Both the position numbers and the translations under genes were made by a program. The notes under the pieces are model-generated. The model had not been told where the DNA came from and ran no database searches. It was given only the letters and a program-made list of their open reading frames with translations. A stretch of 64,000 bases of DNA from Terrirhizobium terrae (lineage in GTDB: Bacteria > Pseudomonadota > Alphaproteobacteria > Rhizobiales > Rhizobiaceae). Location of the stretch: NCBI RefSeq assembly GCF_030323265.1, contig NZ_CP104992.1, forward strand, positions 3,261,501 through 3,325,500. The letters are read 5' to 3'. Shown in pieces: positions 9,028-18,246 of this stretch; position 1 is the stretch's first letter, and every line of letters starts with the position of its first letter.

Positions 9028-9561
9028 ATGTCTCGTATCGGTAAAAAGCCCGTTCAGGTTCCGGCAGGTGTAACGGCTTCGGTCGACGGCCAGAAGGTTT
9101 CTGCAAAGGGCCCGAAGGGCGAGCTGTTCTTCGTCGCAAACGACGAAGTCAAGCTCGAACTCCAGGACAACGCTGTTTCGGTCACCCCGGTCAACCAGAC
9201 CAAGGATGCTCGCTCGAAGTGGGGCATGTCCCGCACGATGATCGAGAACATCTTCAAGGGTGTTAAGGATGGCTACGAGCGCAAGCTCGAAATCAACGGC
9301 GTCGGTTACCGCGCTGCCATGCAGGGCAAGAACCTGCAGCTGGCTCTCGGTTTCTCGCACGACGTAGTCTACGAAGCCCCTGAGGGCATCACCATTGCCG
9401 TGCCGAAGCCGACGGAAATCATCGTCTCCGGCATCAATAAGCAGCAGGTCGGTCAGGTTGCCGCGGAAATCCGCGAATACCGTGGTCCCGAGCCCTACAA
9501 GGGCAAAGGCGTCAAGTACGCCGAGGAACGGATCGTCCGCAAGGAAGGCAAGAAGAAGTAA
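9028..9561 (+). CDS. rplF: 50S ribosomal protein L6
   Basis: L6 lies near the sarcin-ricin loop where elongation factors bind. The 177-residue product, MSRIGKKPVQVPAGVTA onward, has both L6 repeats and the C-terminal signature EYRGPEPYKGKGVKYAEE. It is preceded by a 42-base spacer after rpsH. Confidence 0.97.
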   Translation: MSRIGKKPVQVPAGVTASVDGQKVSAKGPKGELFFVANDEVKLELQDNAVSVTPVNQTKDARSKWGMSRTMIENIFKGVKDGYERKLEINGVGYRAAMQGKNLQLALGFSHDVVYEAPEGITIAVPKPTEIIVSGINKQQVGQVAAEIREYRGPEPYKGKGVKYAEERIVRKEGKKK

Positions 9562-9573
9562 GGTCGAGCGATC

Positions 9574-9936
9574 ATGGCTACCAGAAAAGAAGCACTCACA
9601 AAGCGTGCGAGCCGTGTTCGCCGCCAGATCAAGAAGGTCGCAAACGGCCGTCCGCGTCTGTCGGTTCACCGCTCGTCCAAGAACATCTACGTACAGGTCA
9701 TCGACGACGTGGCCGGCCGCACGCTTGCTGCCGCCTCCACGCTCGAAGCCGACCTGCGCAAGTCGCTGAAGACCGGCGCGGACGTTGCAGCTGCTGCTGC
9801 CGTCGGCAAGCTGGTTGCAGAGCGCGCCTCCAAAGCTGGCGTGAAGGAAGTCGTGTTCGATCGCGGCGCCTTCATCTATCACGGCCGCATCAAGGCACTT
9901 GCTGAAGCTGCCCGCGAAGGCGGTCTGAGCTTCTAA
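9574..9936 (+). CDS. rplR: 50S ribosomal protein L18
   Basis: L18 binds 5S rRNA with L5. The 120-residue product starts MATRKEALTKRASRVRRQIK and ends FIYHGRIKALAEAAREGGLSF, the typical L18 C-terminus. It lies 12 bases after rplF. Confidence 0.97.
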   Translation: MATRKEALTKRASRVRRQIKKVANGRPRLSVHRSSKNIYVQVIDDVAGRTLAAASTLEADLRKSLKTGADVAAAAAVGKLVAERASKAGVKEVVFDRGAFIYHGRIKALAEAAREGGLSF

Positions 9937-9941
9937 GAAAT

Positions 9942-9981
9942 TTTCGCCCGGTTTCCTCTTGAAAGGGGAGGCCGGGCGAAA
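9942..9981 (+). promoter_or_regulatory. Strong hairpin between rplR and rpsE
   Basis: Perfect 10-base arms TTTCGCCCGG (9942-9951) and CCGGGCGAAA (9972-9981) enclose a smaller CCTC/GAGG stem. No T-run follows, so this is more likely an attenuator or mRNA processing/stability element than a full terminator. The operon continues into rpsE 83 bases later. Confidence 0.6.
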
Positions 9982-10064
9982 TGCGGTTTCTCCGCACCAT
10001 CCGGCTTATTGCCGGATTATTTGCAACCTGCCGTTCTACCCGCAAAAGAAAAAGGACAAGGACA

Positions 10065-10632
10065 ATGGCACAGGAAAGAAAGGGCCGCGACGATCGTCAG
10101 GCCCGTGAAGAGCGCGATAGCGAATTCGTCGACAAGCTGGTCGCGATCAACCGCGTCGCCAAGGTCGTCAAGGGCGGCCGTCGTTTCGGTTTTGCTGCTC
10201 TCGTCGTCGTCGGCGACCAGAAGGGCCGCGTTGGTTTCGGCCACGGCAAGGCTCGTGAAGTTCCGGAAGCAATCCGTAAGGCTACCGAATCTGCCAAGCG
10301 CGACCTGATCTTCGTACCGCTGCGCGACGGCCGTACGCTGCATCATGACGTTCACGGCCGTCACGGCGCCGGCAAGGTTCTGCTGCGCTCCGCCAAGGCT
10401 GGTACCGGTATCATCGCAGGTGGCCCGATGCGCGCCGTCTTCGAAACGCTCGGCATGCACGACGTTGTCGCCAAGTCGACCGGTTCCTCGAACCCGTACA
10501 ACATGATCTCGTGCGACGTTCGACGCTCTCAAGCACCAGGTGCATCCGAAGGACGTAGCAGCTCAGCGCGGCATCAAGTATGCAACGCTCCAGGCTCGCC
10601 GCGCCGCTTCCGGCAATGCGTCGGAAGAATAA
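10065..10632 (+). CDS. rpsE: 30S ribosomal protein S5 (one-base frameshift in this sequence)
   Basis: S5 acts in decoding fidelity and mRNA unwinding and is the site of spectinomycin-resistance mutations. I start at the ATG at 10065 (MAQERKGRDDRQAREERD). The double-stranded RNA-binding domain (VVKGGRRFGFAALVVVGD) and most of the C-terminal domain read cleanly to NPYNMI. GATCTC at 10505-10510 then adds one base; the correct frame continues RATFDALKHQVHPKDVAAQRG and ends ASEE at TAA 10630-10632. Corrected length is 188 residues. The gene is essential, so a sequencing error is the likely explanation. Confidence 0.95.
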
Positions 10633-10646
10633 GAGGAGTCTGACCC

Positions 10647-10856
10647 ATGGCTAAGGCTACGAAGAAGACTGAAGCAAAGACGATCACGGTCGAACAGATC
10701 GGCTCGCCTATTCGCCGTCCGGCTATCCAGCGCGCAACGCTGGTCGGTCTGGGCCTCAACAAGATGCACCGGGTTCGCACGCTGGAAGACACGCCTTCCG
10801 TTCGTGGCATGATCCGGTCTGTCCAGCATCTCGTTCGCATCGTCGACGAGAAGTAA
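10647..10856 (+). CDS. rpmD: 50S ribosomal protein L30
   Basis: The 69-residue product carries the L30 signature QIGSPIRRPAIQRATLVGLG followed by NKMHRVRTLEDTPSVRGMI. An AGAGGAGTC site precedes the ATG. It sits between rpsE and rplO as in other spc operons. Confidence 0.96.
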   Translation: MAKATKKTEAKTITVEQIGSPIRRPAIQRATLVGLGLNKMHRVRTLEDTPSVRGMIRSVQHLVRIVDEK

Positions 10857-10872
10857 GACGGAGAGATTGATC

Positions 10873-11352
10873 ATGAAACTGAATGAGATCAAGGACAACG
10901 AAGGCGCCTCCAAGGACCGTATCCGCGTAGGTCGCGGTATCGGTTCGGGCAAGGGCAAGACCGGTGGTCGCGGCGTCAAGGGTCAGAAGGCCCGTTCCGG
11001 CGTTGCCGTCAACGGCTTCGAAGGCGGTCAGATGCCAATCTACCGTCGCCTGCCGAAGCGCGGCTTCAACAACATCTTCGCGTCTGAATACGTCACCGTT
11101 TCGCTCGGCCGTATCCAGGCTGCGATCGATGCCAAGAAGCTCGACCCGAAGGCCACTGTTGATGCTGCTGCCCTCAAGGCTGCCGGCGTCATCCGTCGCG
11201 AGAAGGATGGCGTACGCGTTCTGTCCGACGGCGAACTGAAGGCCAAGGTTTCGATCGAAGTCGCTGGTGCCTCCAAGGCTGCCGTCGAGAAGATCGAAAA
11301 GGCCGGCGCATCGATCAAGCTGCTCGCAGCTGTCGAAACTGCCGCAGAGTAA
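10873..11352 (+). CDS. rplO: 50S ribosomal protein L15
   Basis: L15 is a late-assembly large-subunit protein. I chose the ATG at 10873 (MKLNEIKDNEGASKDRIRVG), preceded by GGAGAG, over a TTG two codons upstream; this gives 159 residues. The Gly-rich N-terminal extension (GRGIGSGKGKTGGRGVKGQK) is typical. A strong terminator follows, separating it from secY. Confidence 0.96.
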   Translation: MKLNEIKDNEGASKDRIRVGRGIGSGKGKTGGRGVKGQKARSGVAVNGFEGGQMPIYRRLPKRGFNNIFASEYVTVSLGRIQAAIDAKKLDPKATVDAAALKAAGVIRREKDGVRVLSDGELKAKVSIEVAGASKAAVEKIEKAGASIKLLAAVETAAE

Positions 11353-11359
11353 AACGTTT

Positions 11360-11399
11360 AAAATCGCCCGGCGTGAGCTTCACACCGGGCGATTTTATG
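11360..11399 (+). terminator. Intrinsic terminator after rplO
   Basis: Perfect 12-base arms AAAATCGCCCGG (11360-11371) and CCGGGCGATTTT (11385-11396) are followed by ATG. It ends the spc block before secY. The 190 bases beyond hold no gene and presumably the secY promoter. Confidence 0.8.
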
Positions 11400-11590
11400 T
11401 CCATATGTGAGCCTCACGATCCGGCGGCCCCACTGGCAACCCTAAGGGGCGCTGATCACATGAAAACGGGGTGAGGCACCTGATTGCGTTCCGCAATCTC
11501 CCGCGCCCGGTTTTTTGAACCAGAATTTGCGAACGCTTTCCGGCCAAGGCAATTTTAAGCCGGCGGAGGAGCGATCGGGCGGAGAAACGC

Positions 11591-12931
11591 ATGGCGTCTG
11601 CAGCGGAACAACTGGCCTCCAATCTCAATTTTTCGACCTTCGCCAAGGCTGAGGATCTCAAGAAGCGGCTGTGGTTCACCCTCGCTGCTCTCCTCGTGTA
11701 TCGCCTGGGCACCCATATCCCGCTTCCGGGTCTGAACCCTGAAGCCTACGCGCAGGCCTTCCGCGGCCAGGCCGGCGGTATTCTCGGTCTCTTCAACATG
11801 TTTGCCGGCGGCGCCGTCGAGCGCATGGCGATCTTCGCGCTCGGCATCATGCCGTATATCTCCGCGTCGATCATCGTGCAGCTGATGACCTCCGTTGTTC
11901 CTTCGCTTGAGAATCTCAAGAAGGAAGGCGAGGCGGGCCGCAAGATCATCAACCAGTACACCCGCTACGGCACGGTGATTCTCGGAACCCTCCAGGCCTA
12001 CGGCATTGCTGCCGGTCTTGAGAGCGGGCAGGGGATCGTCACCGATCCGGGCTGGTTCTTCCGTCTTTCGACCGTCGTGACGCTGCTCGGCGGCACCATG
12101 TTCCTGATGTGGCTCGGTGAGCAGATCACCTCGCGCGGCATCGGCAACGGCATCTCGCTGATCATCTTCGCAGGCATCGCGGCCGGCCTTCCGTCCGCTC
12201 TCGCCAACACGATGGAACTCGGCCGCACCGGCGCTCTGCCGACGGCACTGATTCTCACCGTCATCGTCGTTGCCATCGGCGTCATCGCCCTGATCGTCTT
12301 CGTCGAGCGTGCCCAGCGACGCCTGCTGATCCAGTATCCGAAGCGCCAGGTCGGCAACCGCATGTTCCAGGGCGATACCTCGCACCTGCCGCTGAAGCTG
12401 AACACGTCTGGCGTCATCCCGGCGATCTTCGCCTCGTCGCTCCTGCTTCTGCCGGCGACGGCTGCGGGCTTCATGGACACCTCGCGCATGCCGGAATGGG
12501 GGACTGCGGTCATCGCCTCCCTCGGTCATGGCCAGCCGCTGTTCATGTTCCTGTATGCGCTGCTGATCGCCTTCTTTGCCTTCTTCTACACGGCCATCGT
12601 CTTCAACCCGAAGGACACGGCCGACAACCTGAAGAAACACGGCGGCTTCATTCCGGGCATCCGTCCGGGTGAGCGTACCGCCGAGTATATTGACTATGTG
12701 CTGACCCGCATCACGGTTATCGGCGCGATCTACCTCGTCTTCGTCTGTGTCCTGCCAGAGTTCCTGATCGCCCGTACCGGCGTTCCATTAGCCCTTGGTG
12801 GTACTTCGCTTTTGATTGTTGTCAGTGTAACCCTCGATACGGTTGCGCAGATTCAGGGACATCTCATTGCGCAGCAGTATGAGGGTCTGATCAAGAAGTC
12901 GAAGCTGCGCGGAGGAAAGAGGGGACGATGA
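11591..12931 (+). CDS. secY: Protein translocase subunit SecY
   Basis: SecY is the channel-forming subunit of the SecYEG inner-membrane translocon. The product is 446 residues with about ten hydrophobic segments. The early signature YRLGTHIPLPGLNPEAYAQ and the C-terminal loop region (IPGIRPGERTAEYIDYVLTR) are conserved. It starts at ATG 11591 after a spacer of 238 bases. Its TGA overlaps the adk ATG, so secY and adk are coupled. Confidence 0.97.
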   Translation: MASAAEQLASNLNFSTFAKAEDLKKRLWFTLAALLVYRLGTHIPLPGLNPEAYAQAFRGQAGGILGLFNMFAGGAVERMAIFALGIMPYISASIIVQLMTSVVPSLENLKKEGEAGRKIINQYTRYGTVILGTLQAYGIAAGLESGQGIVTDPGWFFRLSTVVTLLGGTMFLMWLGEQITSRGIGNGISLIIFAGIAAGLPSALANTMELGRTGALPTALILTVIVVAIGVIALIVFVERAQRRLLIQYPKRQVGNRMFQGDTSHLPLKLNTSGVIPAIFASSLLLLPATAAGFMDTSRMPEWGTAVIASLGHGQPLFMFLYALLIAFFAFFYTAIVFNPKDTADNLKKHGGFIPGIRPGERTAEYIDYVLTRITVIGAIYLVFVCVLPEFLIARTGVPLALGGTSLLIVVSVTLDTVAQIQGHLIAQQYEGLIKKSKLRGGKRGR

Positions 12932-13512
12932 GACTTATACTTTTGGGACCGCCGGGCGCGGGTAAGGGAACTCAGGCCCAGCGGATCGTGGAGAAGCATG
13001 GCATTCCGCAGCTCTCCACAGGCGACATGCTGCGTGCGGCGGTTGCTGCCGAGACGGAAGTTGGCAAGCGTGCCAAGGCCGTCATGGATGCCGGCAATCT
13101 CGTTTCCGACGAGATCGTCAATGCCATCGTATCCGAGCGTATCGACCAGCCCGATTGCGCCCACGGCTTCATCCTCGACGGTTATCCGCGGACGCTCGTC
13201 CAGGCCGATGCAGTTGAAGCCATGCTGCGCGAAAAAGGGCTGGCGCTTGATGTGGCCATCGAGTTGGCAGTCGACGACGCGGCTATGGTTGGGCGCATTC
13301 TGCGTCGTGCCGAAGAAGCCCGCGCTGCCGGCCAGCCGGTTCGCAAGGACGACAATGCGGAAGTCTATGCCGATCGCCTGCGTGCCTACTACAAGAGCAC
13401 CGCGCCGCTGATCGGTTACTACCATGCCAAGGGCAAGCTGAAGAGCATCGACGGCATGGCCGAGATGGACAAGGTGACGGCCGAGATCGAAAAGATTCTC
13501 GGCGGCCTTTGA
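12928..13512 (+). CDS. adk: Adenylate kinase
   Basis: Adenylate kinase interconverts ATP plus AMP and 2 ADP in the cytoplasm. The Walker A loop GPPGAGKGTQ is at residues 7-16 and the AMP-binding signature FILDGYPRTLVQA is present. At 194 residues it is the short form, lacking the long zinc-type lid. Its ATG overlaps the secY stop. Confidence 0.97.
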   Translation: MRLILLGPPGAGKGTQAQRIVEKHGIPQLSTGDMLRAAVAAETEVGKRAKAVMDAGNLVSDEIVNAIVSERIDQPDCAHGFILDGYPRTLVQADAVEAMLREKGLALDVAIELAVDDAAMVGRILRRAEEARAAGQPVRKDDNAEVYADRLRAYYKSTAPLIGYYHAKGKLKSIDGMAEMDKVTAEIEKILGGL

Positions 13513-13786
13513 AATCGATCTCCTCAAGAGGGGATTGGATCGGGCCTGTCACAGGCCTGTTAAAGAATCTCGGGCTCGGCAGTTGCATTTGACAGCTGAT
13601 TCCGTTAAACACCGCGCCAACTCGCGACAGACTTGAGCGATTGGCGCGGACATCCGCAAGGGTATCCGGGGCCGATCGTTTTGATTTGTCTCGTTTGGTG
13701 TTGTTGAACTGGTGGCCTTGATCGGGCCGCTATCATGGAAGAAGTACCGCTTGCCGGATGGCAACCGGAACGCAAGGAGAATAGAC

Positions 13787-14155
13787 GTGGCACGTATCGC
13801 TGGCGTCAACATCCCGACTGCGAAGCGCGTTGTTATCGCGCTGACCTACATTCACGGGATCGGCCCGAAGTTTGCGCAGGAAATCATGGACAAGGTCGGT
13901 CTTCCGGCTGAAAAGCGCGTCCATCAGCTCACGGACTCTGAAATCCTTCAGATCCGCGAAACCATCGACCGCGACTACGCTGTCGAAGGCGATCTTCGTC
14001 GCGAGACCGCGATGAACATCAAGCGTCTCATGGACCTCGGTTGCTACCGCGGTCTGCGTCACCGTCGTGGCCTTCCGGTCCGCGGTCAGCGCACGCACAC
14101 CAACGCCCGCACCCGCAAGGGTCCGGCTAAGGCGATCGCCGGTAAGAAGAAGTAA
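13787..14155 (+). CDS. rpsM: 30S ribosomal protein S13 (GTG start)
   Basis: S13 forms intersubunit bridges and contacts the P-site tRNA. The start is GTG at 13787 with AAGGAGA eight bases upstream, giving MARIAGVNIPTAKRVVIALT; upstream in-frame ATGs are too far away. The 122-residue product ends in the basic RGQRTHTNARTRKGPAK tail. The 274 bases between adk and this gene hold no gene. Confidence 0.96.
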   Translation: MARIAGVNIPTAKRVVIALTYIHGIGPKFAQEIMDKVGLPAEKRVHQLTDSEILQIRETIDRDYAVEGDLRRETAMNIKRLMDLGCYRGLRHRRGLPVRGQRTHTNARTRKGPAKAIAGKKK

Positions 14156-14267
14156 TTTTGGATGGGCGTCGCGAGCGGACAGGCTTCTGTCCGCTTGACC
14201 GTGACGTTTCGTTCCAAGGTGGAGCCGCTGGAATTACGGCGGTGCAGAGATCAACGAAAGGGATACT

Positions 14268-14657
14268 ATGGCCAAGGAAGCCACCCGCGTTCGTCGTCGC
14301 GAACGCAAGAATATCACGTCGGGCGTTGCCCACGTCAATTCTACCTTCAACAACACCATGATCACCATCACCGACGCGCAGGGCAATGCTATTGCCTGGT
14401 CGTCTGCCGGTGCAAAGGGCTTCAAGGGTTCGCGTAAGTCGACCCCGTTCGCCGCCCAGATCGCTGCTGAAGACTGCGCCAAGAAGGCTCAGGAGCACGG
14501 CATGAAGTCGCTTGAAGTCGAAGTTTGCGGTCCGGGTTCGGGTCGTGAATCTGCACTTCGCGCTCTCCAGGCTGCCGGCTTCATGATCACCTCGATCCGC
14601 GACGTCACGCCGATCCCGCACAACGGCTGCCGCCCGCGCAAGAAGCGCCGCGTCTAA
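14268..14657 (+). CDS. rpsK: 30S ribosomal protein S11
   Basis: S11 lies on the platform near the Shine-Dalgarno cleft. The 129-residue product has GVAHVNSTFNNTMITITD and ends NGCRPRKKRRV, the conserved C-terminus. AAAGGGATACT precedes the ATG. Confidence 0.97.
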   Translation: MAKEATRVRRRERKNITSGVAHVNSTFNNTMITITDAQGNAIAWSSAGAKGFKGSRKSTPFAAQIAAEDCAKKAQEHGMKSLEVEVCGPGSGRESALRALQAAGFMITSIRDVTPIPHNGCRPRKKRRV

Positions 14658-14832
14658 TGGACGTATTGAGGCTCGCTTATACGGCGATCCTTATCTGAAC
14701 TCGGGGAATAGCCGCTTCGCCTCCTGAAAGAGTCGAGGCGGCTTTCACCGTATCGCCGGAAGGGTATTTCCGGTGTTCCTCGTGCTCGGTTACCACGATT
14801 GGATGGTGGTAACGAACGGAAGGTAGTAGGTC

Positions 14833-15843
14833 ATGATCCAGAAGAACTGGCAGGAACTGATTAAGCCGAACAAGGTAGAGTTCACCTCGTCCGGTCGCAC
14901 CAAGGCAACGCTTGTTGCCGAACCTCTTGAGCGCGGCTTCGGCCTGACGCTCGGCAACGCGCTGCGTCGCGTTCTCTTGTCGTCGCTTCGCGGCGCTGCC
15001 GTCACGGCAGTCCAGATCGACGGCGTTCTGCACGAGTTCTCCTCCATCCCGGGCGTCCGGGAAGATGTGACGGACATCGTGCTGAACATCAAGGAAATCG
15101 CCATCAAGATGGACGGCGATGATCCGAAGCGCATGGTCGTGCGCAAGCAGGGCCTGGGCTCTGTCACCGCCGGAGACATCCAGACGGTTGGCGACATCGA
15201 GATCCTGAACCCCGACCACGTGATCTGCACGCTGGACGATGGCGCCGAGATCCGCATGGAATTCACGGTCAACAACGGCAAGGGCTACGTTCCTGCCGAG
15301 CGTAACCGTGCAGAGGATGCCCCGATCGGTCTCATCCCGGTCGACAGCCTCTACTCGCCGGTCAAGAAAGTGTCCTACAAGGTGGAAAACACCCGCGAAG
15401 GCCAGGTTCTCGACTACGACAAGCTGACCATGACCATCGAAACCGATGGTTCGGTCACGGGTGAAGACGCCGTAGCCTTCGCCGCCCGCATTCTTCAGGA
15501 CCAGCTGTCGGTCTTCGTCAACTTCGACGAGCCGCAGAAGGAGCAGGAAGAAGAGTCCGTCACCGAACTCGCGTTCAACCCGGCACTCCTCAAGAAGGTC
15601 GACGAACTGGAACTGTCCGTCCGTTCGGCCAACTGCCTGAAGAACGACAACATCGTTTACATCGGCGACCTCATCCAGAAGACCGAGGCGGAAATGCTGC
15701 GCACTCCGAATTTCGGTCGCAAGTCGCTGAACGAGATCAAGGAAGTTCTGGCATCCATGGGCCTCCATCTTGGCATGGAAGTTCCTGCATGGCCGCCGGA
15801 AAACATCGAAGATCTCGCTAAGCGTTACGAAGACCAATACTAA
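14833..15843 (+). CDS. rpoA: RNA polymerase alpha subunit
   Basis: The alpha subunit assembles RNA polymerase and its C-terminal domain contacts UP elements and activators. The 336-residue product has the N-terminal dimerisation domain (GFGLTLGNALRRVLLSSLRG) and a C-terminal domain with LKNDNIVYIGDLIQKTEAEM and NFGRKSLNEIKEVL. GGAAGGTAGTAGGTC lies before the ATG. The 175-base spacer upstream contains a GCCTC/GAGGC hairpin at 14719-14739. Confidence 0.97.
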   Translation: MIQKNWQELIKPNKVEFTSSGRTKATLVAEPLERGFGLTLGNALRRVLLSSLRGAAVTAVQIDGVLHEFSSIPGVREDVTDIVLNIKEIAIKMDGDDPKRMVVRKQGLGSVTAGDIQTVGDIEILNPDHVICTLDDGAEIRMEFTVNNGKGYVPAERNRAEDAPIGLIPVDSLYSPVKKVSYKVENTREGQVLDYDKLTMTIETDGSVTGEDAVAFAARILQDQLSVFVNFDEPQKEQEEESVTELAFNPALLKKVDELELSVRSANCLKNDNIVYIGDLIQKTEAEMLRTPNFGRKSLNEIKEVLASMGLHLGMEVPAWPPENIEDLAKRYEDQY

Positions 15844-15889
15844 CAGGATCAGACTGCAGGCGAATGCCTGCAAGTGAAGGAGACCAGAC

Positions 15890-16315
15890 ATGCGCCACGC
15901 AAAAGCAGGCCGCAAGCTTAACCGCACCGCAAGCCACCGTAAGGCTATGTTCACCAACATGGCTGCATCGCTCATCACCCATGAGCAGATCGTAACCACC
16001 CTGCCGAAGGCGAAGGAAATTCGCCCGATCGTCGAAAAGCTCGTCACGCTGGGCAAGCGCGGCGATCTGCACGCTCGTCGTCAGGCGATCTCGCAGGTTC
16101 AGGACCAGGACGCTGTTCGCAAGCTGTTCGACGTCATCGCTTCGCGCTACGCAACCCGCAACGGCGGCTACCTGCGTATCATGAAGGCTGGCTTCCGCCA
16201 GGGCGACAACGCGCCGATGGCTGTCATCGAGTTCGTTGAACGCGACGTCGACGCCAAGGGCAAGGCCGACAAGGCTCGCGTTGCTGCTGAAGCAGAAGCT
16301 GCCGAAGCCGCTTAA
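15890..16315 (+). CDS. rplQ: 50S ribosomal protein L17
   Basis: The 141-residue product begins MRHAKAGRKLNRTASHRKAM with the L17 core and an Ala/Glu-rich C-terminal extension typical of alphaproteobacteria. It is the last gene of the alpha operon and is followed by a strong terminator. Confidence 0.97.
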   Translation: MRHAKAGRKLNRTASHRKAMFTNMAASLITHEQIVTTLPKAKEIRPIVEKLVTLGKRGDLHARRQAISQVQDQDAVRKLFDVIASRYATRNGGYLRIMKAGFRQGDNAPMAVIEFVERDVDAKGKADKARVAAEAEAAEAA

Positions 16316-16337
16316 TTCGATCTCTGATCGAAAAATT

Positions 16338-16371
16338 TAAAAGGCCGGGTGGAAACGCCCGGCCTTTTTGC
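16338..16371 (+). terminator. Intrinsic terminator of the alpha operon
   Basis: Arms AAAGGCCGGG and CCCGGCCTTTTT enclose TGGAAACG, followed by GCG. It ends the ribosomal cluster after rplQ. Confidence 0.85.
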
Positions 16372-16389
16372 GTCGAGCCGGGAGAGCAT

Positions 16390-16809
16390 ATGATCGCGAG
16401 CGGAACATTTTCAAAGCGCATCGGTCGCGGTCTGGCGGCCTTGGCCGTGATTGCCGTCGGTCTCCTGCTTCGCCGTTTCGGCTACGAAATCGGCCTGCCT
16501 TTCGCCGTGGTCAAATACGGTGGCTCCATCCTCTGGGGCAGCATGGTTTTTCTGCTCGTCGGCATGCTCACCGGCTCTGCCAGGATCGGCCTTGTGGCCT
16601 TGAGCGCTTTGGCTATTGCCACGGCGGTCGAGTTCTCGCGCCTCTATCATACGCCTGAACTGGATGCCTTTCGGCTGACGACCGCAGGCAAGCTCTTGCT
16701 CGGCCGCGTCTTCTCGCTCTGGAATATACTGGCCTACGCCACGGGCATTGCCGGCGCTGCGGTCGTCGAGGCGCGCCTGTTCATTCGGGCACGTGGATCT
16801 GCCGCTTGA
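16390..16809 (+). CDS. DUF2809 family membrane protein
   Basis: The 139-residue product is strongly hydrophobic with four likely membrane segments. Sequence features such as GSILWGSMVFLL and the EFSRLYH...FRLTTAGKLLLGRVFS block match the DUF2809 family as I know it. No function is established. It starts 20 bases after the rplQ terminator with GGGAGAG before the ATG, and its 3' end overlaps the oppositely oriented DUF817 gene by 29 bases. Confidence 0.75.
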   Translation: MIASGTFSKRIGRGLAALAVIAVGLLLRRFGYEIGLPFAVVKYGGSILWGSMVFLLVGMLTGSARIGLVALSALAIATAVEFSRLYHTPELDAFRLTTAGKLLLGRVFSLWNILAYATGIAGAAVVEARLFIRARGSAA

Positions 16810-17653
16810 TATGCTTGAGATGGGCGACGATGGTGAAGGTCATGATCACCAGCAGCGACCACGAACTCCATTTGCCAATATGCACGGTTGACCAGGCCCC
16901 GAGCTGGTTCGGATAGGACCAGATGCCGAAGAAGGTCGAGATGTTCTCTGCGAGCCAGATAAAGAAGCCGATCAGCACGAAGGCGAGAAGCAGCGGCATC
17001 TTGCGGTCGTGGTCATAGGGCCGAAACGTCACGGTCGTGCGGGCATAGAGGCCGATCGCGCAGGCTGCGATATACCAGCGATAGTCGCCGATGAAGTGAT
17101 GGGTGAAGAAGTTGGCGTAGATTGCGATCGCGATCAGCGTCGCCATCCAGTAGCTCGGATGGTGGTGTATGCGCAGGTCGAACAGCCGCCAGGCCTGGAT
17201 GATGTAACTGCCGACGGCGGCATACATGAAGCCGGAAAATAGCGGCACGCCGAAAAGCTTCGTATAGGCGAAATCCGGATAGGACCATGAACCAATGGCT
17301 CCGGACGTTTTGAACACTTCCAGTGCAAAACCGACGATATGGAACAGCCCGATTGACTTGGCCTCGTCCCAGGTCTCCAGCCTGCTCCAGATCATGAAGA
17401 ATTGGATCGCGAGCGCGATGACCAGCAGGACATCGTAGCGGGGCAGGCCGAACAGCCCGGCCTTCGGCACGAGGAAGATCGAGACGAAGAAGAGGCCGGC
17501 AAATAGGCAGGCGCGCGCTTCCTTGAAGCCGAAATATAGAAACTCGACAATGAAGCGCGCGAAGCCCCGCAGCTCGCCCCAGGGGCACAGATCGCAGAGA
17601 TAGAAGTCGAGAAACGAAAGGCGGCCGCTCTGTACTGTCGTGTCCGTGCTCAT
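16781..17653 (-). CDS. DUF817 family membrane protein
   Basis: The 290-residue integral membrane protein has about eight hydrophobic segments, a conserved FKEARACLFAGLFF block near the N-terminus and the GSWSYPDFAYTKLFGVPLFSG region typical of DUF817. It is probably an inner-membrane protein; its function is unknown. It is convergent with the DUF2809 gene and shares 29 bases at the 3' ends. No operon partner is evident. Confidence 0.8.
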   Translation of the reverse strand: MSTDTTVQSGRLSFLDFYLCDLCPWGELRGFARFIVEFLYFGFKEARACLFAGLFFVSIFLVPKAGLFGLPRYDVLLVIALAIQFFMIWSRLETWDEAKSIGLFHIVGFALEVFKTSGAIGSWSYPDFAYTKLFGVPLFSGFMYAAVGSYIIQAWRLFDLRIHHHPSYWMATLIAIAIYANFFTHHFIGDYRWYIAACAIGLYARTTVTFRPYDHDRKMPLLLAFVLIGFFIWLAENISTFFGIWSYPNQLGAWSTVHIGKWSSWSLLVIMTFTIVAHLKHIKRQIHVPE

Positions 17654-17800
17654 CTCTTCATCCCGTTGACGCCCGGAATGGAACCTTCGAATCGGGAGAA
17701 GTCAAGGCGAACGACGAGCCTTCCTTGTTTCGGCAAGGAATGGACGCCCTGACCGCTCGCGCTATGATGGGGGCACTGGTCAGCAGGAGGAGCGTGCACC

Positions 17801-18232
17801 ATGTCCCGAAAAACGATCGCCGAAAAAGCCGAACCAAACCTGCTTTCGGGCGGTAATCCGCAGATCGCCAAGGGCCATGGCGACGAGCCGGTCCAGGCCT
17901 ATATCGCTGCGATGCCCGGTTGGAAGCGCGAGGTCGGGCAGAAGATCGATGAGCTCGTCACCCGCACCGTGCCGGATGTGGCAAAGGCGGTGAAGTGGAA
18001 CTCGCCCTTCTATGGCATTGAGGGGCAGGGCTGGTTCCTCAGTTTCCATTGCTTCACCAAATACGTGAAACTCGCCTTCTTCCGCGGCACCTCGCTTGAT
18101 CCGGTCCCGCCGGAGACCTCGAAGAGCGCCGAAGCCCGCTATTTCCACATCCACGAGAACGATGCCTGGAACGAAGCGCAACTTGAGAGCTGGATCCGGC
18201 AGGCGAGCCTGCTGCCCGGCGAAAAGCTTTGA
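17801..18232 (+). CDS. DUF1801 domain protein
   Basis: The 143-residue protein has a DUF1801 (YdhG/YjhX-like) fold: PVQAYIAAMPGWKREVGQKI, then VKWNSPFYGIEGQGWFLSFHCFTKYVKLAFFRG. The family is cytoplasmic, with uncharacterised, possibly iron- or ligand-binding, members. It starts at ATG 17801 after a GGAGGAG site and is followed after 14 bases by a second member of the same family. Confidence 0.8.
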   Translation: MSRKTIAEKAEPNLLSGGNPQIAKGHGDEPVQAYIAAMPGWKREVGQKIDELVTRTVPDVAKAVKWNSPFYGIEGQGWFLSFHCFTKYVKLAFFRGTSLDPVPPETSKSAEARYFHIHENDAWNEAQLESWIRQASLLPGEKL

Positions 18233-18246
18233 CGGCGGGCGGCGCG

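Noticed and set aside
8251..9882. 543-residue open frame on the - strand
   Set aside because: It covers rpsN, rpsH, rplF and rplR on the opposite strand. All four are well supported, so this is a shadow.
14677..16056. 459-residue open frame on the - strand
   Set aside because: It is antisense to rpoA and rplQ and has no family resemblance.
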